Below are positions 8,853-17,896 of a DNA stretch of 64,000 nt, in pieces. Position 1 is the first letter of the stretch; each line of letters opens with the position of its first letter. The stretch comes from Agaribacillus sp965228415 (lineage in GTDB: Bacteria > Bacteroidota > Bacteroidia > Cytophagales > Cyclobacteriaceae), in the NCBI GenBank assembly GCA_965228415.1, contig OZ245814.1:3410001-3474000 (forward strand), given 5' to 3'. Under the pieces are notes generated by a model. That model saw only the letters and a list, made by a program, of their open reading frames with translations, was not told the DNA's origin and searched no databases. The position numbers and the translations under genes were made by a program.

Positions 8853-10898
8853 TCAATTCCCTTCATCGAACTCCTCATCAAAATCGATGTCATCTTCTTC
8901 AAGTACGCCATCGTCCGCGCCGTCTTTATTAAGTTTTTTTACTTTGTCGATACTGATTATTTTAAATTCGGTACGCCTGTTTTTCTGACGACCTTCGGGA
9001 TTATCGGTACCATCAGGGTTAGTATTTCGGGCAATTGGCCGCGACTCACCGTAGCCTTTAGCCACGAGTCTCGCCCGATCAATGCCTGCTGCAATGATAT
9101 AATCTACCGCTGACTGCGCCCTGCGTTGGGATAGTCTAAGGTTATATTCATCAGAACTGATACTATCAGTATGAGAACTCAATTCAATACGGATTTCAGG
9201 ATTATCCTGCAGGACGTTAACCAACTTATCCAATTCTATGGCCGCATCATCCCTGATGTCCCACTTGTTCAAATCGTATAATATGTTTTCCAGCACGATG
9301 GGCTTGTCGACAATAAGTTTGTCTAGCTTCAATTTGGTCTCGAAGGATTTATTGGTGACCATTTTTACCAATTCTTCCTGGGGAATACTTTTTCCGATCA
9401 TGGAAAAGTCACCGCGGGTAGTGAAATAATCTGCTTTTTCTCCGATCAGCACATAGTTCTCACCTTCATACACCCGAAATTGAAAAGTACCGGCGGTACT
9501 GGTTGTGGTTTCTTCAAGGAGATCTCCGTTGCTTCCTATCAATTGCACCTTTGTATTGGCCAGGATAGTTTCATTGCCTTCATCATCTTCCGTTACGGTC
9601 GTTCCAGCCAGGAAGTAGTTGACCACTTTCAGGTTAGGATCGTCATTGACAAAGGTGTAAATATCATCATCGCCTTTACCTCCTGCGCGATTGGAAGAGA
9701 AAAAGCCGAGATTTTGCTTGTACAAATTTAAACCAAAATCATCATCCACAGAATTTATGGGGCTGCCCAGGTTGACTACACTGATCTTGCCATCTTTCCT
9801 TTCAGCTGCAAAAATATCCAACCCACCTAATCCGGGGTGACCGGAGGAGGCAAAATATAATTTGCCGTCATTGGCTACATACGGAAACATTTCATCCCCT
9901 GGTGTGTTGATACTGGGGCCCATATTCCTCACATTACCCCATCTGCCACGACCATCCAGCTTTGCCTGGTAAATATCAACACCGCCATAACCGTCTTTGC
10001 GATTATATGATGCAAAATAAAGGGTACGGCCATCGCGACTGAGGGCAGGTGTGGAGTCCCAGGTACCGGGTGTACTGATCCGAAGCATTTTCGGTTCTGT
10101 CCACTCTCCTTTCCGGTAGCGCGTACTATATAAATTCACCTCCGAAGTCCCTCTTTTCCGGCCGCTGTTTCCCTTGGCAAAAATCATGGTTCTACCATCT
10201 CTGGAGAAAGTGACGCACCCATCATTTACTTTAGGGGTATTCACAAGGTTGTTAAGCATTTCCACCGAATTCAAATCAACTTTGGCACCCTTGGTTTTCA
10301 CTTTATAGATATCGGTGAAGGAAGTGCCTGTAGCCTTGTACATTTTTCCCCCTCCTCTTGAAGAGGTAAAATACAATTCGCTGGCGATGTAGACAGGTGA
10401 GTACTCGGCGTTTTCGGTATTGATAGCTTCCAAATTCTTGACGCGGTAATAACTGTTTTTCTCCTTAATTTCGCTCAGATTCCTTAAATTATTGTATTCA
10501 TTTTCGGCGAGCGTTCTTAAGGAATCAACTGTTGCCACATCCAGATAACTGGATAAAACGGCCTCTGCTTCTTTGTATGCTTCATTGGCTTTTAATGCAA
10601 ATGCATAAAAGACTTTGGCTCTTTCATCATTATAATTCTGGTCAATGGCAGCCTTATAGTAAGGTGCTGCCTTTTTTATCCTGTGTGACAGGCGATATGA
10701 CTCTGCAATCTGGAAATTAGAGGCTCCGGTGTTACCGCCTTTATCCAATGCCTTCTCATAAATCCCAATAGCTAACTCATACTCCCCTTTTTTATACTTT
10801 TTGTTACCCTTCTTTAAGGATTTTTTACTTTGTCCTATTGATGGAAAGCTTACAATCAAAGAGAAGATTATACATAAGCAAAACAGTCTATTCATCAT
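8853..10898 (-). CDS. PorE-like TPR/PD40/OmpA outer-membrane protein
   Basis: 681 residues with signal peptide (about 1-23). Domains in order: TPR-like helices (30-130), WD40-like PD40 beta-propeller blades (about 165-425; repeated signatures such as DGRTLYFASYNRKDGYGGVD and GKLYFASSGHPGLGGLDIF), a carboxypeptidase-regulatory-like beta sandwich (about 440-510), and a C-terminal OmpA peptidoglycan-binding domain (about 540-655; SSHTDSISSDEYNLRLSQRR), then an acidic tail. This order is that of PorE, which links the type IX secretion machinery to peptidoglycan, but Bacteroidota have several paralogues, and no PorP/SprF partner is adjacent. A second protein of the same layout is at 58886. Confidence 0.85.
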   Translation of the reverse strand: MMNRLFCLCIIFSLIVSFPSIGQSKKSLKKGNKKYKKGEYELAIGIYEKALDKGGNTGASNFQIAESYRLSHRIKKAAPYYKAAIDQNYNDERAKVFYAFALKANEAYKEAEAVLSSYLDVATVDSLRTLAENEYNNLRNLSEIKEKNSYYRVKNLEAINTENAEYSPVYIASELYFTSSRGGGKMYKATGTSFTDIYKVKTKGAKVDLNSVEMLNNLVNTPKVNDGCVTFSRDGRTMIFAKGNSGRKRGTSEVNLYSTRYRKGEWTEPKMLRISTPGTWDSTPALSRDGRTLYFASYNRKDGYGGVDIYQAKLDGRGRWGNVRNMGPSINTPGDEMFPYVANDGKLYFASSGHPGLGGLDIFAAERKDGKISVVNLGSPINSVDDDFGLNLYKQNLGFFSSNRAGGKGDDDIYTFVNDDPNLKVVNYFLAGTTVTEDDEGNETILANTKVQLIGSNGDLLEETTTSTAGTFQFRVYEGENYVLIGEKADYFTTRGDFSMIGKSIPQEELVKMVTNKSFETKLKLDKLIVDKPIVLENILYDLNKWDIRDDAAIELDKLVNVLQDNPEIRIELSSHTDSISSDEYNLRLSQRRAQSAVDYIIAAGIDRARLVAKGYGESRPIARNTNPDGTDNPEGRQKNRRTEFKIISIDKVKKLNKDGADDGVLEEDDIDFDEEFDEGN

Positions 10899-10939
10899 AT
10901 GGTCAAATCTTTTATGGATAACTTAAATTTAGCAATTTC

Positions 10940-10961
10940 AGGCAATTATTTAAAATTGCCT
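10940..10961. repeat. Perfect inverted repeat before the PorE-like gene
   Basis: AGGCAATT-ATTTAA-AATTGCCT, 8-bp arms, 42 bp upstream of the PorE-like start and downstream of the 161-aa gene on the minus strand. No T run follows, so it may be an operator or an RNA hairpin rather than a terminator. Confidence 0.4.
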
Positions 10962-11034
10962 TATTCACCCTATTGCTCTTTTAACACAACGAATTAGTTA
11001 CTACAGAAATTGTGGTGAAAAATTGCATGTTTCA

Positions 11035-11520
11035 TTAATTAAAAAAACGACCCAACCACGAATCTTTGGCGGGTATAACCCAATTTTTTTCAAATTCTTC
11101 AATATTGGTTACCAGGTTATTAAAGGTCAGGGTATCACCATTAATCGCACCTTCGGCAATTTTATGTTTTAAGTCTTTTTGGTTTTCAATAAAAACCTCA
11201 CTGTTTACTATGAAGGCTATCTTAGAGCGATCAAACCAGTTTACTCCCAGATGTTGACCCAATTCGGTAATAAAATGTACGGAACTGTCAATGGAGCATC
11301 CGGAGGCACCATGATGTTTTTCGTCTACGGAAATTATCAAAAACCGGTGATGCAACAGGGTACCAGAGCATTTTAAATCTTTTCCATGGGCCGACCACTG
11401 CTCCAAAAATCTTCTGATGTTTTCTTCAACAAGCTTCACCTGCTGGGTTGTCAAAGTTTTGTCTGCCTGATAAATCCAAACCCGTGAATCTCCTGGCATC
11501 TCTTTAAAGGCTACAAACAT
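11035..11520 (-). CDS. Conserved Bacteroidota protein (often mislabelled ABC transporter ATPase)
   Basis: 161 residues, cytoplasmic, no signal peptide. It matches a conserved Bacteroidota family with the patterns SRVWIYQADKTL, EQWSAHGKDLKCSG, HHGASGCSIDSSVHFI and a C-terminal PAKDSWLGRFF. As I recall, databases label this family ABC transporter ATPase, but no Walker A, Walker B or LSGGQ is present, so that name is not supported. The invariant His-His and Cys in DEKHHGASGCSIDSS could bind metal or be catalytic (inference). Function unknown. It starts 6 nt after a 30-codon candidate ORF on the same strand. Confidence 0.8.
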   Translation of the reverse strand: MFVAFKEMPGDSRVWIYQADKTLTTQQVKLVEENIRRFLEQWSAHGKDLKCSGTLLHHRFLIISVDEKHHGASGCSIDSSVHFITELGQHLGVNWFDRSKIAFIVNSEVFIENQKDLKHKIAEGAINGDTLTFNNLVTNIEEFEKNWVIPAKDSWLGRFFN

Positions 11521-11526
11521 ATCTTT

Positions 11527-11619
11527 TTAGTCAAAGGCATCTCCCGGGCCATACTTTCCATTTACCAACGCCTGAATTTCGCATTCACACTTATGGCCGG
11601 GCGAGGTGCATATTCTCAA
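11527..11619 (-). CDS. Candidate tiny Cys-rich ORF, 30 aa
   Basis: Minus-strand frame from TTG 11619 to TAA at 11527: 30 codons reading TSPGHKCECEIQALVNGKYG in its middle, with three cysteines including CxC. Its stop is 6 nt before the ATG of the conserved 161-aa gene, the spacing of translationally coupled genes, and its composition looks protein-like. Against it: TTG start, very short, no homologue known to me. It could also be the fossil end of a longer gene, since a stop lies in frame shortly upstream of the TTG. Confidence 0.3.
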   Translation of the reverse strand: MRICTSPGHKCECEIQALVNGKYGPGDAFD

Positions 11620-11746
11620 TGTTCTTCAAATTTAGGATTTTGCCAACTATTTTAAGGCAAATTATTCAGAAATTTCTCTTTACACTTTTCCTGTTTTAAC
11701 GCAAAAAATACAGGCAAGTTTCCCGGAAATGCAAGTGATTGACTAC

Positions 11747-12544
11747 CTACAACCCTTCCGATTTGGCAATCAACTCAGCCAGGTCCAACACCTTTACGCT
11801 TTCCTCCTTCTCCTTGCTTTTAACACCATCTGACATCATGGTCATGCAGAAGGGGCAGGCGGCAGCGATGATATCAGCGCCGGTAGCCAGGGCCTCCTCG
11901 GTGCGTTCAATATTAACTTCTTTCCTGCCGGCCTCGGCATCCTTAAACATTTGAGCCCCTCCGGCTCCACAGCAAAGTCCTGTGGTACGGCATCGTTTCA
12001 TTTCCACCAACGCTGCATCTAATGCCTGCAATACCTGACGAGGCGCTTCATAAATATTATTGGCTCTGCCCAAATAACATGAATCATGATAGGTGATCTT
12101 CTTCCCCTTAAAATTTCCTCCACCTTTTAGGGTAACTTTACCCTGGTCAATTAATTGCTGCAAAAATGTGGAATGATGTATAACCTCATAATTACCTCCT
12201 AATTCGGGATATTCATTTTTCAGCGTGTTAAAACAATGTGGGCAAGCCGTGACAATTTTCTTTACTTCGTAACCATTTAAAACCTGAATATTAGCCATAG
12301 CCTGCATCTGAAAGAGAAATTCATTACCAGCGCGCCTGGCGGGGTCTCCGGTACAGGTTTCTTCAGGGCCTAAAACGGCAAAGCTGATGCCTACCTTGTT
12401 CAATATTTTGACAAAGGATTTGGTTACCTGCTTATACCTGTCGTCATAGGAACCTGCACACCCAACCCAAAACAGAATTTCCGGTGCCTCTCCTTTGGCC
12501 AACATATCTGCCATGGTTGGTACCTGATAAGTAGACTCGCTCAT
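11747..12544 (-). CDS. CCG-domain (Fe-S)-binding oxidoreductase subunit (HdrB-like)
   Basis: 265 residues with two CCG domains as in heterodisulfide reductase HdrB, GlpC and LutA. Cysteine motifs in order: FWVGCAGSYDDR, TACPHCFNTLK, YHDSCYLGRAN, TGLCCGAGGAQM and AAACPFCMTMM; the CCG pair with the distal cysteines ligates a non-cubane [4Fe-4S] cluster in characterised members. It is the soluble half of a redox pair with the membrane protein encoded 46 bp upstream (12591-13937); together they resemble a split HdrD. Electron donor and acceptor are unknown; a quinone-linked role is inferred from the membrane partner. Confidence 0.88.
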   Translation of the reverse strand: MSESTYQVPTMADMLAKGEAPEILFWVGCAGSYDDRYKQVTKSFVKILNKVGISFAVLGPEETCTGDPARRAGNEFLFQMQAMANIQVLNGYEVKKIVTACPHCFNTLKNEYPELGGNYEVIHHSTFLQQLIDQGKVTLKGGGNFKGKKITYHDSCYLGRANNIYEAPRQVLQALDAALVEMKRCRTTGLCCGAGGAQMFKDAEAGRKEVNIERTEEALATGADIIAAACPFCMTMMSDGVKSKEKEESVKVLDLAELIAKSEGL

Positions 12545-12590
12545 ATATTTATTTAGATTTTAAGTGTTTAAGAATTGATTTAAATGATGG

Positions 12591-13937
12591 TTAAGCTGAA
12601 GGAGGCTCTTGTTTCAAATCTTCCGACCAGTTAAAACGGTCAGACGGCGCAAACTTCCAGGGTGAAAAACTTGTTTCAATATTGGAAAACATAGCATTCC
12701 ACGATGCCGGTGAGCCGGACTCTTCCATGGCCGTATATCTCCTTAATTGCAGTATGATTGAAAGCGGATCAATATTTACAGGGCAGGCCTCTACGCAGGC
12801 ATTACAGGAAGTGCAGGCATTGATTTCCTCCTGGGTGATATAATCTCCCAATAATGATTTGCCATCCTCCAGTCCTTTACCCCCCGTGGTAAGGCTTTGT
12901 CCCACCTCTTCCAACCTGTCTCTGGTATCCATCATAATCTTTCTTGGCGATAGCTTTTTGCCAGTGAGGTTGGCCGGACAATTACTGGTGCACCTGCCAC
13001 ATTCGGTGCAGGCATAGGCATTCATCAGGTTTACCCAATTCAAGTCATTAACGTCTTTGGCACCAAACCGGCCGATCTCCTCCGGATTGGCAGGTGCGGC
13101 TGCACCATCTTCGGCCGGCATCCCGAGCATGGTTTTTACTTCAGTAGTGACCACAGGCATGTTTTCTATCTTTCCCGGCGCTTCCAGATTTGAATACCAT
13201 GTATTGGGAAAAGCCATAAAAATATGCAAGTGCTTGGAATAGGTCACATATACCGCAAACGCGAAAATACCTATTATATGAAACCACCAGGCAAATCTCT
13301 CCACCAATACCAGGGCACCATCGCTCAACCCCTGAAACAGCGGCATTAAAAAAGCACTAAAGAAAAAAGTACCGGTAGCTACATAATGCTGATCTCCGCG
13401 GGTCTGTAAAATCTGATCACTGGCATTCATGGTGAGAATGGCCAGCATCAGAATAATCTCAATAATCAAAATCAGATTGGCATCCAGCTTTGGCCATGAG
13501 GTCATTTCCAGCCCCGAAAACCTGCTAACTTTCATCACATTTCTGCGGATCAAAAAAACGATACATGAAAACATTACCCCAACTACCAGAACTTCAAAAA
13601 AGTTAATGATAACCGTATAAAAATCTCCCAGAAAAGGAGCAAACAGCCGGTGGGTGCCAAGCAAACCGTCCAGTATGAATTCCAATACCTCCAGATTGAT
13701 GAGCAGGAAGCCTATGTAAATCAGCAAGTGCAAAAAAGCCGGGATGATATTTTTAAACATTTTCTTCTGGCCAAAAGCAACCAGCAGCATGGTTTTCCAT
13801 CGATCCGAGGCATTGCCCGACCGATCGATGTCTTTGCCCATTAGGATATTCTTACGAATTTGTCTGATTCTTTTACTTAGAAAATAGCCGGCCAAAATTA
13901 GAGTTAAGACAAAAGCAACCTGCGATATATACTGCAT
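12591..13937 (-). CDS. Membrane 4Fe-4S protein, HdrE/HdrC-like fusion
   Basis: 448 residues. Five or so membrane helices fill the first 250 residues (for example about 3-20, 65-90, 105-125, 155-172, 210-235), resembling the cytochrome-b-like gamma subunit of nitrate reductase/HdrE. The C-terminal cytoplasmic part holds two [4Fe-4S] motifs, CTECGRCTSNCP and CTSCNACVEACP, as in HdrC. It is the first gene of a two-gene unit with the CCG protein, and likely passes electrons between the quinone pool and that partner. Transcribed divergently from tRNA-Phe. Confidence 0.87.
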   Translation of the reverse strand: MQYISQVAFVLTLILAGYFLSKRIRQIRKNILMGKDIDRSGNASDRWKTMLLVAFGQKKMFKNIIPAFLHLLIYIGFLLINLEVLEFILDGLLGTHRLFAPFLGDFYTVIINFFEVLVVGVMFSCIVFLIRRNVMKVSRFSGLEMTSWPKLDANLILIIEIILMLAILTMNASDQILQTRGDQHYVATGTFFFSAFLMPLFQGLSDGALVLVERFAWWFHIIGIFAFAVYVTYSKHLHIFMAFPNTWYSNLEAPGKIENMPVVTTEVKTMLGMPAEDGAAAPANPEEIGRFGAKDVNDLNWVNLMNAYACTECGRCTSNCPANLTGKKLSPRKIMMDTRDRLEEVGQSLTTGGKGLEDGKSLLGDYITQEEINACTSCNACVEACPVNIDPLSIILQLRRYTAMEESGSPASWNAMFSNIETSFSPWKFAPSDRFNWSEDLKQEPPSA

Positions 13938-13990
13938 TTTATGTTGTTTATTAAGCTTCCAATCAATTTTAAAAAATAATTATGAAAATT

Positions 13991-14021
13991 TTTGTAGCAA
14001 TAGCAAAATTATTTAGTTTTG
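13991..14021 (+). promoter_or_regulatory. Consensus Bacteroidota promoter of tRNA-Phe
   Basis: TTG at 13992-13994, exactly 19 nt, then TAGTTTTG at 14014-14021: a full match to TTG-N19-TAnnTTTG. It predicts a start about 7 nt before the mature tRNA. Confidence 0.8.
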
Positions 14022-14034
14022 CACCCACTTCGGA

Positions 14035-14107
14035 GGTGCTGTAGCTCAGTTGGTAGAGCATCGGACTGAAAATCCGTGAGTCGGTGGTTCGAGCCCACTC
14101 AGCACCA
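14035..14107 (+). tRNA. tRNA-Phe (GAA)
   Basis: 73-nt cloverleaf. Acceptor arms GGTGCTG (14035-14041) and CAGCACC (14100-14106) pair over 7 bp; the anticodon loop CTGAAAA gives anticodon GAA; the T arm GGTGG-TTCGAGC-CCACT is canonical; discriminator A14107. The 3' CCA is not encoded (CGT follows), so it must be added by tRNA nucleotidyltransferase. Own promoter and terminator flank it. The top of the anticodon stem is a T-T mismatch. Confidence 0.97.
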
Positions 14108-14111
14108 CGTC

Positions 14112-14142
14112 AAAGCCCGCTCAAAAGAGCCGGGCTTTTTTC
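14112..14142 (+). terminator. Terminator of tRNA-Phe
   Basis: AAAGCCCGCTC-AAAA-GAGCCGGGCTTT forms an 11-bp stem with one bulged C, followed by a T run; starts 5 nt after the tRNA. Confidence 0.9.
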
Positions 14143-14342
14143 TTGCCCATTCCAAAATTCCCGGATTGCCAACCATACTGCCAATTGTTTTGCCAAATTT
14201 AAAAGAATATATCAAAATATAGTCTGCATGCATACCATATTTAATTTATTTATAATTCTTCTTAATAAGCGTCGTAGTAAAAAAACAAGATACAAAAAAT
14301 TAATAAAACCAGGTTATCTGCCAATTGAGAAAAGATTAAAAG
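14143..14342. other. Intergenic stretch without recognised features
   Basis: Between the tRNA terminator and the clpB terminator. AT-rich; an open plus-strand frame runs out of the tRNA but has no coding character. Nothing supported. Confidence 0.6.
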
Positions 14343-14369
14343 AAAAATGCCGGAGCGGGCGCTCCGGCA
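14343..14369 (-). terminator. Terminator of clpB
   Basis: Perfect 9-bp GC-rich stem TGCCGGAGC / GCTCCGGCA with a 4-nt loop at 14348-14369; read on the minus strand it is followed by TTTTT (plus-strand AAAAA at 14343-14347), 45 bp after the clpB stop. Confidence 0.9.
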
Positions 14370-14414
14370 AAAAATTAACTTCAACTATATCAACCTTATA
14401 AACTTAAACACTTA

Positions 14415-17030
14415 TCATTTCAACTCCACCTGATCCATATTCTCAAATACTATTTTCTTGTCCTCTCCCAGCGTTATGCCTACGACGGAATCCTGGTGAA
14501 TATTTCCGGCCAGGATCTCACGCGATAATTCATTTAAAATTACCTTTTGCAATACCCGCTTTAACGGCCTGGCTCCAAATTGAGGGTCAAAGCCAATGTC
14601 GGCCAGGTAATTTAAGACATCTTCACTGGCATCGACCGTTACACCGCCCTCTTTCAACCTGCTTTGGACAAGCTTAAACTGAATGCCTACTATTTTTCTC
14701 ACATCGGCCTTGGACAATGGTCTGAACATAATTGTTTCATCAATTCTATTGAGGAACTCCGGCCTTACCGACTTCTTCAACAATTCGAAAACCTGTCTCT
14801 TTGTTTCTTCCAGGATCACATCTACATTACTGTCATTCAGCTTATCAAAGTTTTCCTGAATAATATGAGAACCGATATTGGTCGTCATGATGATAATGGT
14901 ATTTTTAAAATTAGCTACCCGTCCCTTGTTGTCTGTCAGACGCCCGTCATCAAGCACCTGAAGCAGGATGTTGAAAACATCCGGGTGTGCCTTTTCTATT
15001 TCGTCCAGTAATATGACAGAATAAGGCTTTCTGCGTACCGCTTCCGTCAACTGACCTCCCTCATCGTATCCGACGTATCCCGGAGGGGCTCCTATCAATC
15101 TGCTCACCGCATGTCTCTCCTGGTATTCGGACATATCAATTCTAACCATCGCATTCTCGTCATTAAACAGGAATTCAGCCAGTGACTTGGCCAGCTCCGT
15201 CTTACCCACTCCGGTGGTTCCGAGAAAAATGAAGGATCCGATTGGTCTTTTGGGATCCTGTAAACCGGCCCTGCTTCTTCTGACCGCATCTGACAGGGCA
15301 TGAATAGCTTCCTCCTGCCCGGCAACACGCTTTCCTAGTTCCTTCTCAAGGTTTAGTAATTTCTCCCGGTCACTTTGTAACATCTTTGAAACCGGAATGC
15401 CGGTCCATTTGCCCACCACCTCGGCGATATCCTCCGCATCAACTATTTCCTTGATGAGCGAGCTTTCTCCCTGCATTTCCATCATCTTGGCTTTCAACTG
15501 TTCCAGTTTATTCTCACTTTCCAACAGTTTACCATACCTGATCTCCGCTACCCTTCCAAAATCTCCGTTCCTTTCCGACTGTTCGGCCTCCATCTTTAGC
15601 CTGTCAATATTTTCCTTTTCCTGCTGAATTCCCTGGATCACTTCTTTTTCGTTTTCCCATTGGGCTTTTAAGTCATTTCGCTGCTCTGATAATTCCGCAA
15701 TTTCCTTGGAAAGCCTGCTTTCCTTTTCTTTATCCTTTTCTCTTCTGATGGCCTCTCTTTCAATTTCCAATTGCATGATTTTACGTTGCAACTCATCTAA
15801 TTCCTGTGGCAGAGAATCAATTTCTATCCTTAATTTTGATGCCGCCTCGTCCATCAGGTCAATCGCCTTATCGGGCAAATGTCGATCAGATATGTAACGG
15901 TTGGACAGCTCTACAGCTGCAATCACTGCCCCATCTTTGATTTGTACCCCATGATGCAGTTCATACTTTTCCTTGACACCTCTCAGAATAGAAATAGCAT
16001 CCTGTACATCCGGCTCGCCTACATTTACGGTTTGAAACCGTCGTTCCAGCGCTTTATCTTTTTCAATATACTTTTGATATTCCTTTAAGGTCGTAGCGCC
16101 AATGGCATGTAACTCTCCCCTTGCCAGTGCCGGTTTTAGCAAGTTCGCGGCGTCCATGGCTCCTTCTCCTCCGGCCCCTGCACCAATAAGGGTATGAATT
16201 TCATCAATAAACAAGATGATTTCCCCATCGGAATCCGTTACCTCTTTTATCACTGCCTTGAGCCGCTCCTCAAATTCTCCCTTGTACTTGGCCCCCGCCA
16301 CCAGCAGCCCCATGTCTAGCGAGATAATGGTTTTGGTTTTAAGGTTTTCCGGTACATCACCGTCGATAATCCTTTGCGCCATACCCTCCACAATAGCCGT
16401 TTTTCCTACACCTGGTTCGCCTATCAACATGGGATTATTCTTGGTGCGTCGTGATAAAATTTGCAAGACTCTTCTGATTTCCTCATCCCGGCCGATTACC
16501 GGATCAATTTTACCGGCTTTAGCCAGCTCATTTAAATTTTTGGAATAGCGTTCCAGGGATTTGTATTTTGATTCTGCATTCTGGTCTTTCACAGTGTTTC
16601 CTCCTCTTAATTCTTTAATAGCCATCTTTAATTCTTTTTCCTTGAATCCCAGGTCTTTCAGCATCGTAGCCGTCTTATCCTTACCGGCCATTAATCCCAA
16701 CAGGATATGCTCAATAGCCACATACTCATCCTTAAACTCCTTAAGCAACTGGTTGGCTTTGGTAAGTGCTGCATGCGCTTCATTAGATAAATACGGCTGC
16801 TGACCGCTTACCTTAGGATAGGTATTGATAATTTCCTCCAGCCTGTTGTTTAGCTGATCGGCATTGACATTCAACTTTTTTATCAAAAATGAAATCACAT
16901 TTTCATCTGATAAAAGCAAAGCCTTCAACAAATGGCCTGTTTCAATCACCTGCTGTCCTAATGACCCCGCTAGTTCGGCGGCTTGCTGAATGGCTTCCTG
17001 CGACTTTATGGTATAATTGTTAAAGTTCAT
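14415..17030 (-). CDS. clpB: ATP-dependent disaggregase ClpB
   Basis: 871-residue hexameric Hsp100 chaperone that threads aggregated proteins with DnaK. Domains: Clp N repeat (1-145), AAA1 with Walker A GEPGVGKT (204-211) and Walker B IILFIDEIHTL, coiled-coil middle domain (about 410-525), AAA2 with GTTGVGKT and VILLDEIEKAHPDV, and the C-terminal D2-small domain. Length and the full middle domain separate it from ClpA/ClpC; no IGL/F loop for ClpP is apparent. The gene is alone on its strand, has a strong terminator, and a perfect 11-bp inverted repeat lies 83-115 bp upstream, a candidate heat-shock operator unlike CIRCE. Confidence 0.97.
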   Translation of the reverse strand: MNFNNYTIKSQEAIQQAAELAGSLGQQVIETGHLLKALLLSDENVISFLIKKLNVNADQLNNRLEEIINTYPKVSGQQPYLSNEAHAALTKANQLLKEFKDEYVAIEHILLGLMAGKDKTATMLKDLGFKEKELKMAIKELRGGNTVKDQNAESKYKSLERYSKNLNELAKAGKIDPVIGRDEEIRRVLQILSRRTKNNPMLIGEPGVGKTAIVEGMAQRIIDGDVPENLKTKTIISLDMGLLVAGAKYKGEFEERLKAVIKEVTDSDGEIILFIDEIHTLIGAGAGGEGAMDAANLLKPALARGELHAIGATTLKEYQKYIEKDKALERRFQTVNVGEPDVQDAISILRGVKEKYELHHGVQIKDGAVIAAVELSNRYISDRHLPDKAIDLMDEAASKLRIEIDSLPQELDELQRKIMQLEIEREAIRREKDKEKESRLSKEIAELSEQRNDLKAQWENEKEVIQGIQQEKENIDRLKMEAEQSERNGDFGRVAEIRYGKLLESENKLEQLKAKMMEMQGESSLIKEIVDAEDIAEVVGKWTGIPVSKMLQSDREKLLNLEKELGKRVAGQEEAIHALSDAVRRSRAGLQDPKRPIGSFIFLGTTGVGKTELAKSLAEFLFNDENAMVRIDMSEYQERHAVSRLIGAPPGYVGYDEGGQLTEAVRRKPYSVILLDEIEKAHPDVFNILLQVLDDGRLTDNKGRVANFKNTIIIMTTNIGSHIIQENFDKLNDSNVDVILEETKRQVFELLKKSVRPEFLNRIDETIMFRPLSKADVRKIVGIQFKLVQSRLKEGGVTVDASEDVLNYLADIGFDPQFGARPLKRVLQKVILNELSREILAGNIHQDSVVGITLGEDKKIVFENMDQVELK

Positions 17031-17103
17031 GTGCGTTGTTATTTCATTAAATAGTCAAAAACAACACATCAAATAATGAACCACTACCAAAAGTGATCAC
17101 ATA

Positions 17104-17152
17104 ACATGAAAATTTGTCATGAAAATTGGATTTATTCATGACAAACATGACA
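17104..17152 (-). promoter_or_regulatory. Large inverted repeat upstream of clpB
   Basis: TTTGTCATGAA (17113-17123) and TTCATGACAAA (17135-17145) are perfect 11-bp inverted arms around an 11-nt spacer. Two more CATGA half-sites flank it (17105-17109 and 17146-17150), giving four in 49 bp. It lies 83-115 bp before the clpB ATG. It matches neither CIRCE (TTAGCACTC-N9-GAGTGCTAA) nor the HAIR site. Role as a stress-regulator operator is inferred. Confidence 0.55.
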
Positions 17153-17257
17153 ATATAACCGAATTTATTGAAATATTTGGGGGTTTAGTTTCTTAAATCT
17201 GGGATTAACGCCTGAAGATTTGCCAGATCATGAGAAGGCAATTTTCCCAAAGGCGTT

Positions 17258-17896
17258 TTAGCAATCACCTTCTTTTTTACACTGCGATATGGCATTATAG
17301 TAGGCGATCACCTGAATGCGGCCAAAGGTATCCTTGTAATTAATCCTTTTCCGCTTGGCATAGCTGTCTACTTCAAAGCCATACTTTTCGACCAGGGAGG
17401 ACAATCTCTTTTTATTCAGATGTCTTAACTTGGTCAATTGGAGGCCATCGTACAGATAATAAACGTAATGTTCTTTATCAAATGGATTCGGGTTGGCATA
17501 CTGACCAGTAATACTTGTTTCCACAATCACATCAAAAGTGTTTTGTTGTTTTCTTAGCACGAAGAGTTCGCCTTGTAAAACAACCTCGAACAAATTTGAG
17601 GCTTGATTAAAGCGGGTAGACTTGTAGGGCAATGAAATAAAAGACCGCATCTTCGCCAACTTGTCATCATAAAGTTCTACATACTTCACTTTAAAAGCCG
17701 GGAAGGTCTTTATACCACCTGATTCCTTAATCAGTAGTAAGCCCAGATCCATGTTCAAGTGCAATTCGCCTGTTTTTTGAGTTTGATTCACAAAAATTAC
17801 CGTACCCTCATACCAATTCAAATCCCTTGATAAACCGGCATGGCCTGCCAACCAAAAAATACTTAGTAAAATAAAAAAAATACTGGTTCGTCCCAT
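17258..17896 (-). CDS. Secreted hypothetical protein
   Basis: 212 residues; not recognised. A signal peptide is clear (hydrophobic TSIFFILLSIFWLAGHAG at 4-21). The mature part is beta-rich with many aromatic residues (WYEGTVIFVNQ near the start, EHYVYYLYDGLQL in the middle) and ends with a basic stretch and two cysteines (CKKEGDC), perhaps a disulfide. Likely periplasmic or surface. It stands alone on the minus strand between clpB and the glycosyltransferase operon, with about 400 bp of noncoding DNA upstream. Similar short single-domain secreted proteins are common in Cytophagales. Confidence 0.7.
   Translation of the reverse strand: MGRTSIFFILLSIFWLAGHAGLSRDLNWYEGTVIFVNQTQKTGELHLNMDLGLLLIKESGGIKTFPAFKVKYVELYDDKLAKMRSFISLPYKSTRFNQASNLFEVVLQGELFVLRKQQNTFDVIVETSITGQYANPNPFDKEHYVYYLYDGLQLTKLRHLNKKRLSSLVEKYGFEVDSYAKRKRINYKDTFGRIQVIAYYNAISQCKKEGDC

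Noticed and set aside
11035..11520. ABC transporter ATPase
   Set aside because: No Walker A, Walker B or ABC signature in 161 residues.
14084..14401. Plus-strand reading frame running out of tRNA-Phe
   Set aside because: Overlaps the tRNA and its terminator and has no coding character.
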